DNA from: an uncultured Burkholderiales bacterium
Lineage (GTDB): Bacteria; Pseudomonadota; Gammaproteobacteria; Burkholderiales; Burkholderiaceae_C
Length of the DNA: 50,750 nt
Assembly: GCA_903916355.1 (NCBI GenBank)
Contig: CAIWWN010000224.1
Coordinates: forward strand, 1-50,750
Direction: 5' to 3'
The position numbers and the translations under genes were made by a program. Each line of letters starts with the position of its first letter. Position 1 is the first letter of the stretch. The notes beneath the pieces were generated by a model. The model was not told the origin of the DNA. It was given only the letters and a program-made list of their open reading frames with translations, and did no database searches. Below are positions 34,052 to 42,871 of the stretch, piece after piece.

Positions 34052-35866
34052 TTAAGCCTTGACCGCGTCTGGCGTGCGCAAGCGGATGTGCAACTCGCGC
34101 AACTGCTTTTCGTCCACCGGGCTTGGCGCTTGCGTGAGCAAACACTGGGCGCGTTGGGTCTTGGGGAAAGCGATCACATCACGGATCGACTCGGCGCCGG
34201 TCATGAGCGTCACGATGCGGTCCAGGCCAAAGGCCAGGCCGCCGTGCGGTGGTGCACCGTACTGCAGCGCGTCGAGCAAGAAGCCGAACTTTTGCTGGGC
34301 TTCTTCGGGTGTGATTTTCAAAGCGTCAAACACTTTTTGCTGCACGTCCGCGCGGTGGATACGCACCGAGCCGCCGCCCATTTCCCAGCCGTTCAACACC
34401 ATGTCGTAGCCCTTGGAGATGCACTTCTCAGGCGCGGTGACCATCCAGTCTTCGTGACCGTCTTTGGGCGCGGTGAAGGGGTGGTGCACGGCGGTGTAGC
34501 GCTGGTTTTCTTCGTCGTATTCGAACATCGGAAAGTCCACCACCCACATCGGCGCCCAGCGGTCTTCGAACAAGCCATTGGCTTTGCCGAACACGCTGTG
34601 GCCGATTTTGATGCGCAAAGCACCGATAGCGTCGTTGACGATTTTTTCTTTGTCGGCACCGAAGAAAATCAAGTCGCCGTTTTGCGCGCCTGAGCGCTCC
34701 AGCACCGCAGCCAAGGCCGCATCGTGGATGTTCTTGACGATGGGTGACTGCAAACCGTCACGACCTTTGGACAGGTCGTTGACACGAATGTAGGCCAGCC
34801 CCTTGGCACCGTAAATTTTGACAAACTCGGTATAGGCATCAATCTCGCCGCGGCTGATGCCGCCGCCTTCGAGCGAACCATTCGGCACGCGCAAGGCGAC
34901 CACACGGCCGCCCTTCATGTTGGCAGCGCCCGAGAAGACTTTGAAGTCCACATCGCCCATCACGTCCGTGAGTTCGGTGAATTGCAACTTGACGCGCAAA
35001 TCGGGCTTGTCAGAGCCATAGATGTGCATCGCGTCTTGGTAAGTCATCACCGGGAACTCACCCAAGTCCACGTTGATGGTGTTCTTGAAGACGGTGGTGA
35101 TCATGCCCTGGAACATGTCGCGAATTTCTTCTTCGCTCAGGAACGAGGTTTCAATATCGATCTGCGTGAATTCAGGCTGACGGTCGGCGCGCAAGTCTTC
35201 GTCGCGAAAGCACTTGGTGATTTGGTAGTAACGGTCATAGCCCGCCACCATCAATAACTGTTTGAACAACTGGGGCGATTGCGGAAGCGCAAAGAACTGG
35301 CCGTCGTGCACCCGGCTGGGCACCAAGTAGTCCCGCGCGCCTTCGGGCGTGCTCTTGGTCAGCATGGGGGTTTCGATGTCGACAAAGCCGTTGGCGTCCA
35401 AGAACTTGCGCACTTCCATGGACACGCGGTAACGCAGCATCAGGTTGTTTTGCATGTAGGGGCGGCGCAGATCGAGCACACGGTGTGTGAGACGGGTGGT
35501 CTCCGACAGGTTGTCTTCGTCGATCTGGAACGGTGGCGTCACCGAGGCATTGAGCACGATCAGTTCGTGACACAGCACTTCAATCTTGCCGCTTTTCATG
35601 TTGTCGTTGGTGGTGCCATCGGGGCGCGCGCGCACCACGCCTTTGATCTGCACGCAAAATTCGTTGCGCACGTCTTCGGCCACTTTGAACATCTCAGGAC
35701 GGTCGGGATCGCAGACGATCTGCACATAACCTTCGCGGTCACGCAAATCAATGAAGATCACACCGCCGTGGTCACGGCGGCGGTTGACCCAGCCGCACAG
35801 GCTCACCGCTTGGCCTTCAAGGGCTTCGGTCACCAGACCGCAATAATGGCTACGCATGTTGGACAT
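34052..35866 (-). CDS. aspS: aspartyl-tRNA synthetase
   Basis: This 604-residue class II bacterial synthetase charges tRNA-Asp. An N-terminal OB-fold anticodon-binding domain comes first (about 1-110). The class II catalytic core contains [25 protein letters not shown] (motif 1), [37 protein letters not shown] (motif 2) and GLAFGLDRI (motif 3). The GAD insert follows motif 2. The length matches family members of about 590-605. In this order it may charge both tRNA-Asp and tRNA-Asn, which the sequence alone does not show. Confidence 0.97.
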   Translation of the reverse strand: MSNMRSHYCGLVTEALEGQAVSLCGWVNRRRDHGGVIFIDLRDREGYVQIVCDPDRPEMFKVAEDVRNEFCVQIKGVVRARPDGTTNDNMKSGKIEVLCHELIVLNASVTPPFQIDEDNLSETTRLTHRVLDLRRPYMQNNLMLRYRVSMEVRKFLDANGFVDIETPMLTKSTPEGARDYLVPSRVHDGQFFALPQSPQLFKQLLMVAGYDRYYQITKCFRDEDLRADRQPEFTQIDIETSFLSEEEIRDMFQGMITTVFKNTINVDLGEFPVMTYQDAMHIYGSDKPDLRVKLQFTELTDVMGDVDFKVFSGAANMKGGRVVALRVPNGSLEGGGISRGEIDAYTEFVKIYGAKGLAYIRVNDLSKGRDGLQSPIVKNIHDAALAAVLERSGAQNGDLIFFGADKEKIVNDAIGALRIKIGHSVFGKANGLFEDRWAPMWVVDFPMFEYDEENQRYTAVHHPFTAPKDGHEDWMVTAPEKCISKGYDMVLNGWEMGGGSVRIHRADVQQKVFDALKITPEEAQQKFGFLLDALQYGAPPHGGLAFGLDRIVTLMTGAESIRDVIAFPKTQRAQCLLTQAPSPVDEKQLRELHIRLRTPDAVKA

Positions 35867-35887
35867 GTTGGAGGCTCTTTCTCTTCT

Positions 35888-36550
35888 TTATTGTTGGATT
35901 TCAGTCTTCTTGACGGGCAAGGCATCGGGGCCACCGGGCACCACCACGCCCATCGAGATGATGTATTTCAAAGCGTCGTCCACGCTCATGTCGAGTTCGA
36001 CCACATTCGCACGCGGCATCATCAAAAAGAAGCCAGAGGTGGGGTTGGGGGTGGTGGGCACATAGATGCTGACGTACTCTTCTTGAAAATGACGCGCCAC
36101 TTCGCCGCCGGGCTGGCCCGTTAAGAAAGCGATGGTCCAAGAGTTGGCGTGCGGGTATTGCACCAACAGGGCTTTAGAAAAAGCATTGCCACTGCCTGAA
36201 AACAAGGTATCAGCCACCTGCTTGACGCTGGTGTAGATGGTGCGCACCACCGGGATGCGATCGATCAAGCTGCCCCACTGGCGCAGCCACCATTGACCGA
36301 ACATATTGGCCACGAACACGCCGGTGGACAGAATCACCAAAGCCACCAGAACGACCCCCAAACCTGGCATGTGGCGCAAGCTCTCTGCCCCAACGTGAAT
36401 GCCCGGAATGACGGCATCAAGCGCGCCGAGCACAGTCAAAAAGATGCTGTCGAGCATGCCGACCAGCCAGGTCAACACCCAGACCGTGATCCCCATGGGC
36501 AGCCACACCAACAAGCCGGTGACAAAATAATGGCGCAAGCGCAAGTTCAT
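35888..36550 (-). CDS. DUF502 family membrane protein
   Basis: This 220-residue protein has two transmembrane segments in its N-terminal half (YFVTGLLVWLPMGITVWVL and LGVVLVALVILSTGVFVANM). A conserved cytoplasmic or periplasmic domain follows with IDRIPVVRTIYTSVKQV, HANSWTIAFLTGQ and VYVPTTPNPTSGFFLMMP-like IYVPTTPNPTSGFFL. The function of DUF502 is unknown. It lies 21 bases before aspS and 40 after fmdB. Confidence 0.88.
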   Translation of the reverse strand: MNLRLRHYFVTGLLVWLPMGITVWVLTWLVGMLDSIFLTVLGALDAVIPGIHVGAESLRHMPGLGVVLVALVILSTGVFVANMFGQWWLRQWGSLIDRIPVVRTIYTSVKQVADTLFSGSGNAFSKALLVQYPHANSWTIAFLTGQPGGEVARHFQEEYVSIYVPTTPNPTSGFFLMMPRANVVELDMSVDDALKYIISMGVVVPGGPDALPVKKTEIQQ

Positions 36551-36590
36551 GGAGAGCAGTCTGAAGTTAAAAGGTCAATGCTGGCGTTTT

Positions 36591-36923
36591 TCAGTGACAC
36601 GCACATGAAGTGGCGCAGCCACTGGCAGCTGCAGCAGCAGGGGTGCTGTCGGAGGCGGGAGCCGCTGCGGGGGCTGCGGGCGTTGCGGCAGCGCCGCCAT
36701 CGGTGCCCGTGGGCACTGCCGGTGCGGCCGTGCCACCCGATCCGCCCTTGAAATCGGTGGCGTACCAGCCATTGCCTTTGAGCTGAAAACCGGCGGCGGT
36801 GAGTTGCTTTTTAAAGCTGGGCTTGCCGCAAACAGGACAATCGGACAAAGGCTCGTCGGCCATTTTTTGCAAAACGTCCTTGGCATGGCCACAGGACTCA
36901 CATTTGTAAGCGTAAATTGGCAT
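36591..36923 (-). CDS. FmdB-family zinc ribbon protein
   Basis: This 110-residue protein begins MPIYAYKCESCGHAKDV and has a second CPVC pair at residues 30-33, forming the FmdB zinc ribbon. After residue 60 comes a low-complexity stretch rich in Ala, Pro and Gly. It ends with a Cys-rich tail (SGCATSCACH) that could bind another metal. FmdB-type proteins are thought to regulate transcription of amide metabolism genes, but the role in this group is uncertain. It heads the DUF502-aspS run. Confidence 0.85.
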   Translation of the reverse strand: MPIYAYKCESCGHAKDVLQKMADEPLSDCPVCGKPSFKKQLTAAGFQLKGNGWYATDFKGGSGGTAAPAVPTGTDGGAAATPAAPAAAPASDSTPAAAAASGCATSCACH

Positions 36924-36961
36924 GATTGAAAGGCGTCAAAGTTGAGGGTACGGAACCCTCC

Positions 36962-36967
36962 ATTATA
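36962..36967 (-). promoter_or_regulatory. consensus -10 box for fmdB-DUF502-aspS
   Basis: A perfect TATAAT lies 38 bases upstream of the fmdB ATG on the minus strand. The expected -35 position falls in the 3' end of the symporter gene and is only weakly matched. It likely drives fmdB and the genes that follow. Confidence 0.5.
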
Positions 36968-36981
36968 GGCGGCGGCCAGGC

Positions 36982-38427
36982 TCAGCCCAGATGAGGAAGG
37001 CCGTGGTGCGGTGCCTTTTGGTTGTGAATGCCTTGCGGCATGTGCGAACCGATCAGCATGCCGGCCAAACTGGCCATGACACCCGCCAATTGAGCTGGAA
37101 ACTCAGCCCCTGCCGGTGTCAGCATCAGAAGTAGCCACACCCCCAGCCCAGACACAATGGAAAACACCGCCCCCTGGGTGGTGGCGCGTGGCCAGTACAA
37201 ACCAAAAACCAAAGGAATAAAGGCCCCCACCAGGGTGACTTGGTAAGCGCCCGACACCATTTCGTAAATGCTGCTGCCCTGCATGGCGGTGGCGTAGATC
37301 AGCACCAGGACACTGAACACCAAAACCGTCACCCGCATGGCTTTGAGTTCCTGCTGGTCGCTGCTGTGGGGGTAAAACTGGCGCCAGATGTTCTCGGTGA
37401 AAGTCACACTGGGCGCCAGCAAGGTGGCCGAGGCGCAGGACTTGATGGCGGACAACAGCGCGCCAAAAAACAACACCTGCATGGCAAAGGGCATGTGCTC
37501 CATCACCAAGGTGGGCAACACCTTTTGCGGATCGTCCTTCATCAGCAGCAAGGCCTTGTCCGGCATGATGATCATGGCGCTGACGACCAAAAACATGGGC
37601 ACGAACGCAAAAAAGATATAGAAGATACCGCCCAGAATCGGCCCCTTGGTGGCCGCATGCTCGCTGTTGGCGGACATGACGCGTTGAAACACGTCTTGCT
37701 GCGGAATGGAGCCCAACATCATGGTGATGGCGGCCGCAAAAAAGAAAATAACGTCTTTGAAATTGGGCTCTGGCCAAAATTTGAACAGGTCTTGGCTGAT
37801 CGCCAAATCCAACACCTTGTCGGCGCCACCGGCCTGCTGACCCGCGAACACAGCGATGGTGGCCAAGCCGACCACCAAGATGATCATTTGCATGAAGTCG
37901 GTCACCGCCACCGACCACATGCCGCCAAACAAGGTGTAGGCCAAGATGGACACCACGCCAATCACCATGCCCATGGGCAAACTGATGCTGCCTGCCGACA
38001 AGAGGTTGAACACCAGGCCCAGCGCCGTGACCTGTGCGGACACCCAACCCAAATAACTGACCATGATGATGACCGAGCAGACCACCTCCACGGTGCGCCC
38101 ATAGCGCTCGCGGTAATAGTCGCTGATGGTCAGCAAGTTCATGCGGTACAGCTTGGCGGCGAAAAACACACCTACCAAAATCAGACAACTGCCCGCGCCA
38201 AACGGGTCTTCGACCACGCCGTTCAAGCCGCTGTTGACGAACTTGGCCGGAATGCCCAGCACGGTTTCAGAACCGAACCAGGTGGCGAAGGTGGTGGTGA
38301 CGATCATGGCCAGGGGCAGGTGCCGGCCGGCCACCGCAAAGTCGGCCGAGCTCTTGACCCGTTTGGCGGCCAGCAAGCCAATGGCGATGGTGATCAGCAA
38401 ATAGACAACAACCAAGGTCAGCAGCAC
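36982..38427 (-). CDS. sodium:solute symporter (SSS family)
   Basis: This 481-residue protein is predicted to have about 13 transmembrane segments. SSS family motifs include ATWFGSETVLGIPAKFVNSGLNGVVEDPFGAGSCLILVG, a GMWSVAVTDFMQM block near the sodium sites, and PQQDVFQRVMSA. The substrate cannot be read; the SSS family moves sugars, proline, pantothenate and organic acids. GTG 38427 is the start because GGGAG lies six bases before it. It is separate from ubiB, whose stop is 64 bases upstream. Confidence 0.88.
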   Translation of the reverse strand: MLLTLVVVYLLITIAIGLLAAKRVKSSADFAVAGRHLPLAMIVTTTFATWFGSETVLGIPAKFVNSGLNGVVEDPFGAGSCLILVGVFFAAKLYRMNLLTISDYYRERYGRTVEVVCSVIIMVSYLGWVSAQVTALGLVFNLLSAGSISLPMGMVIGVVSILAYTLFGGMWSVAVTDFMQMIILVVGLATIAVFAGQQAGGADKVLDLAISQDLFKFWPEPNFKDVIFFFAAAITMMLGSIPQQDVFQRVMSANSEHAATKGPILGGIFYIFFAFVPMFLVVSAMIIMPDKALLLMKDDPQKVLPTLVMEHMPFAMQVLFFGALLSAIKSCASATLLAPSVTFTENIWRQFYPHSSDQQELKAMRVTVLVFSVLVLIYATAMQGSSIYEMVSGAYQVTLVGAFIPLVFGLYWPRATTQGAVFSIVSGLGVWLLLMLTPAGAEFPAQLAGVMASLAGMLIGSHMPQGIHNQKAPHHGLPHLG

Positions 38428-38460
38428 GGTCCACTCCCACTGCGCAATTCGCGCCTTAAG

Positions 38461-38505
38461 CTACAACAAATTCGACTACAAAAATTTCGGCTACAACAAG
38501 TCCAG
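38461..38505 (-). repeat. three 15-bp tandem repeats around the ubiB stop
   Basis: Three consecutive 15-base units (38461-38475, 38476-38490 and 38491-38505) all begin CTACAA on the plus strand and share 10-12 of 15 positions in the clearest comparisons. Read on the minus strand, each ends in TTGTAG, so the UbiB stop codon and the codons before it have been copied twice downstream. Confidence 0.7.
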
Positions 38506-40062
38506 ATGCATCAACAGTTGCAAGGCTACAGAAGCCATGACAAAACCAATGCACAGATACAAAATCGTTTGCAGCATGCGGTTGGTGCGTCGTTGCTCAG
38601 CGATCAAATTGTCCAGATGCTTGCGCTCTTGCAAATGGCTTTGCGGCTGCTGCAAATAAGCATGTAACAAGCGCGGCAGTTGAGGCAGCAGTTTGGCGTA
38701 TTGCGGCGCCTGGTCACGCAGCTCCATCAGCAGCTTTTTGGGGCCCAACTGCTCGATCATCCATTTTTCCAGGAATGGCTTGGCCGTGTTCCACAGGTCC
38801 AGCTCAGGGTCGAGTTGCCGGCCCAGGCCTTCAATATTGAGCAGGGTTTTTTGCAGCAACACCAGTTGCGGCTGGATCTCGACATGAAAGCGGCGCGAGG
38901 TCTGGAACAAGCGCATCAACACCATGCCCAAAGAAATTTCTTTCAAAGGCCGGTCAAAGTAAGGCTCGCACACCGCACGGATGGCCGACTCCAACTCGTC
39001 CACCCGGGTCTCTGGGGGCACCCAGCCGGACTCGATGTGCAACTGCGCCACGCGTTTGTAATCACGCCGAAAAAATGCGGTGAAGTTTTGCGCCAAATAC
39101 TCTTTGTCGTACTCGGTCAAGGTGCCCACAATGCCAAAGTCGAGCGAGATGTAGCGGCCAAAACTGGCAGGGTCTAAACTGACTTGGATGTTGCCCGGGT
39201 GCATGTCGGCATGGAAAAAACCATCACGAAACACCTGGGTGAAAAACAAAGTCACACCATCGCGCGCCAACTGGGGAATGTCCACGCCCGCTTCACGCAA
39301 ATGCTCGACTTGGCTGATGGGCACACCGGTCATGCGCTCCATGACGATGACTTCGGTATGGCAAAAATCCCAAATCATCTCCGGGATCAAGACCAAATTC
39401 AGGCCCTGCATATTGCGGCGCAACTGGGCCGCATTCGAAGCTTCGCGCACCAAGTCCAGCTCGTCGTGCAGGTACTTGTCAAATTCAGCCACCACTTCTT
39501 TGGGTTTGAGGCGTTTGCCGTCGGCACTCAGGCCCTCCACCCAACCGGCCATCATGCGCATAAGGGAGAGGTCTTTTTCGATCACCGACAACATGCCGGG
39601 GCGCAAGACCTTCACCGCCACGTCGCGCTTTTGGCCGTGCTTGTCTTTCAAAATTGCAAAGTGCACTTGTGCGATCGAGGCGCTGGCCACAGGCTGGCGC
39701 TCGAACTGCACAAAAATAGCGTCCACCTTGCGGCCAAATGCACGCTCAATGGTGGCCACGGCCACCGCCGATGGAAACGGCGGGACGTTGTCTTGCAACT
39801 GCGCCAACTCGTCGGCAATATCGGTCGGCAACAGGTCGCGACGCGTGGAGAGCACCTGGCCGAACTTGACAAAAATAGGACCCAATCGCTCCAAGGCTTC
39901 ACGAATACGTTGTCCACGTGGCGCTTTCAAATCACGACCGACCGACAGCATGCGCGCCAGCACCCGCAACCAAGGTTTTTGAAAACTGGTCAACACCAAC
40001 TCGTCCAGGCCGTAGCGCAGAACGATGAACATGATGAAGCCGCCGCGCACAATCCGGCTCAT
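38491..40062 (-). CDS. ubiB: ubiquinone biosynthesis kinase-like protein UbiB
   Basis: This 523-residue member of the ABC1/ADCK atypical kinase family is needed for ubiquinone synthesis. The family KxGQ motif appears as [16 protein letters not shown]. Other motifs are ASIAQVH, the HADMHPGNI catalytic-loop analogue and the DFG-like SLDFGIVG. Two transmembrane helices at the C-terminus ([20 protein letters not shown]) anchor it. Its ATG overlaps the stop of ubiJ by 4 bases. UbiB, UbiJ and UbiE in one run point to a complete aerobic ubiquinone complex. Confidence 0.95.
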   Translation of the reverse strand: MSRIVRGGFIMFIVLRYGLDELVLTSFQKPWLRVLARMLSVGRDLKAPRGQRIREALERLGPIFVKFGQVLSTRRDLLPTDIADELAQLQDNVPPFPSAVAVATIERAFGRKVDAIFVQFERQPVASASIAQVHFAILKDKHGQKRDVAVKVLRPGMLSVIEKDLSLMRMMAGWVEGLSADGKRLKPKEVVAEFDKYLHDELDLVREASNAAQLRRNMQGLNLVLIPEMIWDFCHTEVIVMERMTGVPISQVEHLREAGVDIPQLARDGVTLFFTQVFRDGFFHADMHPGNIQVSLDPASFGRYISLDFGIVGTLTEYDKEYLAQNFTAFFRRDYKRVAQLHIESGWVPPETRVDELESAIRAVCEPYFDRPLKEISLGMVLMRLFQTSRRFHVEIQPQLVLLQKTLLNIEGLGRQLDPELDLWNTAKPFLEKWMIEQLGPKKLLMELRDQAPQYAKLLPQLPRLLHAYLQQPQSHLQERKHLDNLIAEQRRTNRMLQTILYLCIGFVMASVALQLLMHLDLL

Positions 40063-40610
40063 GAAGCGGCTTTCGGGCTTGGTTCAGCGGACTCGCGCCG
40101 ATGGGTGGTAAATTGCTTTAACGCCGTCATGGCGCTGCGCGCCCACTGCGCCAGCGTGTGGGCGGAGGCGTCGCCGATCAGTCGCGCCAAATCTTCTTCG
40201 GCGTCCCAACGCACATGGTCGATCAGCCAATTGACTTCAGCCGCCAACTGCACATCGCCCTCCACACGCACGCTGGGTTTGTCGCCGCGCAGCAAGGCGG
40301 TGGCAATGTCCAAGGGTGATTCGTCGGTGGCGGTCAAACGCAAATCAAAACCATCAGACTGCACACGCTCAAACAAGCCTGCGGGCGTTGGCGACAGTTG
40401 CAGAGTGAACCTTTGCCATTGCAACTCAATGCGTTGGCCTTTTTGCCGCGCCAGACGGCGCATGGCTTCGGGCTCTTGCATCAGCACATGGTTCACAAAC
40501 AGAACCACGCGATTCAGGGTTTCATCCATCACCCAGGAGGGCGGCGTCAAGGATGCGCCAAACTGTTGCAGAGCCTGAGCGGCCAAAGAAAAAGGGGACT
40601 GTGTTGCCAT
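40059..40610 (-). CDS. ubiJ: ubiquinone accessory factor UbiJ
   Basis: This 183-residue protein has an SCP2-type lipid-binding domain in its N-terminal two-thirds ([41 protein letters not shown]). It holds the hydrophobic ubiquinone precursors for the Ubi enzymes. A C-terminal helical part ends [16 protein letters not shown]. It overlaps ubiB by ATGA. Confidence 0.9.
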   Translation of the reverse strand: MATQSPFSLAAQALQQFGASLTPPSWVMDETLNRVVLFVNHVLMQEPEAMRRLARQKGQRIELQWQRFTLQLSPTPAGLFERVQSDGFDLRLTATDESPLDIATALLRGDKPSVRVEGDVQLAAEVNWLIDHVRWDAEEDLARLIGDASAHTLAQWARSAMTALKQFTTHRRESAEPSPKAAS

Positions 40611-40674
40611 AGTCCCCGATTATTCCCGAAAGCAAGAGGTTTCCCCCGCTTTCGCTCTGCAAATGTGAAAGCCC

Positions 40675-41667
40675 TTACTGCAGCGCTTGGACGCCTGCGA
40701 CCAACCAGCCACTGCCACCCTGGCGCGGCTTGGTCATGTTCCACACCTCGCGGAAGGGGCTCGGGCTGGCATGGGCTTCTTCACGGATCATGCCGTTGAA
40801 CTCCACGCTGGCCATATAGACATCAGGCAACTCTTCAATGCCAAGCAACTGGGCTTCCAACATGAGGACTTCAGTTTTATTCGGTTGACCCGAGGCCGTG
40901 GTTTCACGCTCGGCCAATTGCGCCTGGATTTCGCTCAACATCGAGTCGGTCATCATGGAGCGCAGCATGCTGATGTCGGAGCGATCCCAGGCATCTTGCA
41001 AGGTATTGAAGTTGCGCTTGGCCGCAGTCAAGAAGCCGTCGGCATCAAAGCCAGCAGGTGTGCCCCAGCTTTGAGGACCATTCAAAGCCGAGCCAATCAT
41101 GGAGCCGGTGGCGGCTGGGGCCGCACTGTCGAAAGTGGTGGCATTCGCCTCCCAAGGACGGGCTGAGGCATCGTTGCCCACTTTTTCTGGGTTGTAATTG
41201 CGCAGCTCTTCAGGCGAAGTGGCGGTGTTGCCCGCGCCTTGGTAGGCCAAGCCGCCTTGGCCGCCAGCGCGACGCGAACGCATGAACCAGCCAATCAAGG
41301 CCATGGCGGCCAAAGCCAACAAGCCAAACATCAAGATATTGCCCATGGCCTCACCCATGCCCAAGCTGTGTGCCAACCAAGCCAAGCCCAAGCCGGCGGC
41401 CAAACCACCCAGCATCGCGCCCCAAGGCCTTTTGGCAGGAACAGCCGGCGGCGGCGTGGCTGGCTTGTTGACACCAGCAGGCGCGACTTGCTGTGCGGGC
41501 ACGCCTGGTTTCACGGCCTCGCGTTGCGTCACATTGCCCGATTGTTGTCCCATGGATCGGCCCCCGCCCATGCGTTTGGCCTCGGCATTCAAGCCGCCCA
41601 AAGACAAGACCAAGACCAAGATCAAATTCACAAACTTATTCACAATGTCTCCAAGGAATGCAGCCAT
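40675..41667 (-). CDS. Tim44-like domain protein
   Basis: This 330-residue protein has an N-terminal signal or anchor (LILVLVLSLGGLNAEA), a Gly/Pro-rich linker with Gln-rich repeats and a second hydrophobic pair (MLGGLAAGLGLAWLAHSLGMGEAMGNILMFGLLALAAMALIGW). The C-terminal Tim44-like domain (about 215-330) has the LRSMMTDSMLSEIQAQL and EVWNMTKPRQGGSGWLVAGVQ blocks. Bacterial members are membrane-tethered and their role is not settled. It stands between ubiE and ubiJ, the usual Burkholderiales order. Confidence 0.87.
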   Translation of the reverse strand: MAAFLGDIVNKFVNLILVLVLSLGGLNAEAKRMGGGRSMGQQSGNVTQREAVKPGVPAQQVAPAGVNKPATPPPAVPAKRPWGAMLGGLAAGLGLAWLAHSLGMGEAMGNILMFGLLALAAMALIGWFMRSRRAGGQGGLAYQGAGNTATSPEELRNYNPEKVGNDASARPWEANATTFDSAAPAATGSMIGSALNGPQSWGTPAGFDADGFLTAAKRNFNTLQDAWDRSDISMLRSMMTDSMLSEIQAQLAERETTASGQPNKTEVLMLEAQLLGIEELPDVYMASVEFNGMIREEAHASPSPFREVWNMTKPRQGGSGWLVAGVQALQ

Positions 41668-41686
41668 ACTGGCCGTTCAACACCCA

Positions 41687-42418
41687 TCAGCATTTGATGC
41701 CGACGTGCAAGGCTACCACCCCTGCGCTCAGGTTGTGAAAATCCACATGGCCAAAACCGCTACTTTTCATAAGGGTTTTAAGTTCTTCTTGCCCAGGGTG
41801 CATACGAATCGACTCTGCCAGGTAGCGGTAACTGCTGTCGTCACCGGCCACCCATTTGCCCATGGGCGGCAAGACCTTGAAGCTGTACCAGTCGTAGAAT
41901 TTTTGCAAGGGCTTGGCGACTTTGGAAAACTCCAGCACCAACAACTTGCCGCCGGGTTTCAATACACGGCACATCTCTTTCAAGGCCAGGTCTTTGTGGG
42001 TCATGTTGCGCAGACCAAAGGCCACGCTGACCAAATTGAAATGTCCGTCTGGAAAAGGCAGTTGTTCGGCATCACACACCAAGGTGGGCAAGACCACGCC
42101 CACATTGAGCAAGCGATCGCGCCCGGTCGACAGCATGGCTTCATTGATGTCGGTGTGCACCACCCGACCGGCAGCGCCCACTTTTTTGGAAAATGCCAAA
42201 GCCAAGTCGCCCGTGCCACCGGCGATGTCCAGCACCTGATCGCCTTCTTTCAAGTTGGCGACCTGCACGGTATAGGCCTTCCAGACGCGATGCAGTCCCA
42301 CCGACATCAGGTCGTTCATCACATCGTATTTAGACGCCACCGAGTCGAACACACCACGCACATGCTGGGCTTTGGCGGTTTCATCCACCGTTTTGAATCC
42401 GAAATGGGTCGAGCTCAT
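41687..42418 (-). CDS. ubiE: ubiquinone/menaquinone C-methyltransferase
   Basis: This 243-residue SAM-dependent methyltransferase adds the C-methyl group in ubiquinone synthesis. The SAM motif [16 protein letters not shown] is near residues 63-78. The family block [41 protein letters not shown] is complete. The length is normal. It starts the ubiquinone run. Confidence 0.95.
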   Translation of the reverse strand: MSSTHFGFKTVDETAKAQHVRGVFDSVASKYDVMNDLMSVGLHRVWKAYTVQVANLKEGDQVLDIAGGTGDLALAFSKKVGAAGRVVHTDINEAMLSTGRDRLLNVGVVLPTLVCDAEQLPFPDGHFNLVSVAFGLRNMTHKDLALKEMCRVLKPGGKLLVLEFSKVAKPLQKFYDWYSFKVLPPMGKWVAGDDSSYRYLAESIRMHPGQEELKTLMKSSGFGHVDFHNLSAGVVALHVGIKC

Positions 42419-42440
42419 GGGCGTGCTTTCAGGGCAAAAT

Positions 42441-42857
42441 TCAGTGGGAATGGCCGCAGTTGCTACCCGCCGCAGAGGTCATCGGCGCGTCGCGATCAAC
42501 GCCAGCGGCGCTCAGGCGCTCATGGTACTGCGTCCACAAGTTGTCTTGCTCAGAACCCAGAAAGTACAGGTACTCCCAAGTGAACAAGCCTGATTCGTGG
42601 CCATCCGAAAACGTGGGTTTGACCGCATAGTTGCCCACCGGCTCCAAGCTCTCGATACCCACCTGACGCTTGCCGGTTTGCAGCACTTCTTGGCCAGGGC
42701 CGTGCCCCTGCACCTCGGCCGACGGCGAGTACACGCGCATCAACTCAAAGGGGATGCGAAACTGCACACCGTCAGAGAACCCCACCTCCAGCACCCGCGA
42801 TTGGCTGTGCACAGTGAGGGACTCGGGCGTCGGGGTGTCTTTGGTCAAACCGGCCAT
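42441..42857 (-). CDS. DUF971 family protein
   Basis: This 138-residue protein has the DUF971 core, related to the N-terminal domain of gamma-butyrobetaine hydroxylase, including [42 protein letters not shown] and [19 protein letters not shown]. It ends with a His/Cys tail (SNCGHSH) that could bind metal. Function is unproven. It sits 22 bases before ubiE and follows the FAD dehydrogenase. Confidence 0.85.
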   Translation of the reverse strand: MAGLTKDTPTPESLTVHSQSRVLEVGFSDGVQFRIPFELMRVYSPSAEVQGHGPGQEVLQTGKRQVGIESLEPVGNYAVKPTFSDGHESGLFTWEYLYFLGSEQDNLWTQYHERLSAAGVDRDAPMTSAAGSNCGHSH

Positions 42858-42871
42858 GGGGCACTTTCAGA

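Noticed and set aside
37240-38667. 475-codon plus-strand open frame opposite the symporter and ubiB end
   Set aside because: It crosses two real genes and is extremely His/Gln-rich, a typical antisense product.
40627-40654. CGAAAGC/GCTTTCG hairpin between ubiJ and the Tim44-like gene
   Set aside because: The stem is perfect but the loop is 14 bases and no T-run follows on the minus strand, so a terminator call is not supported.
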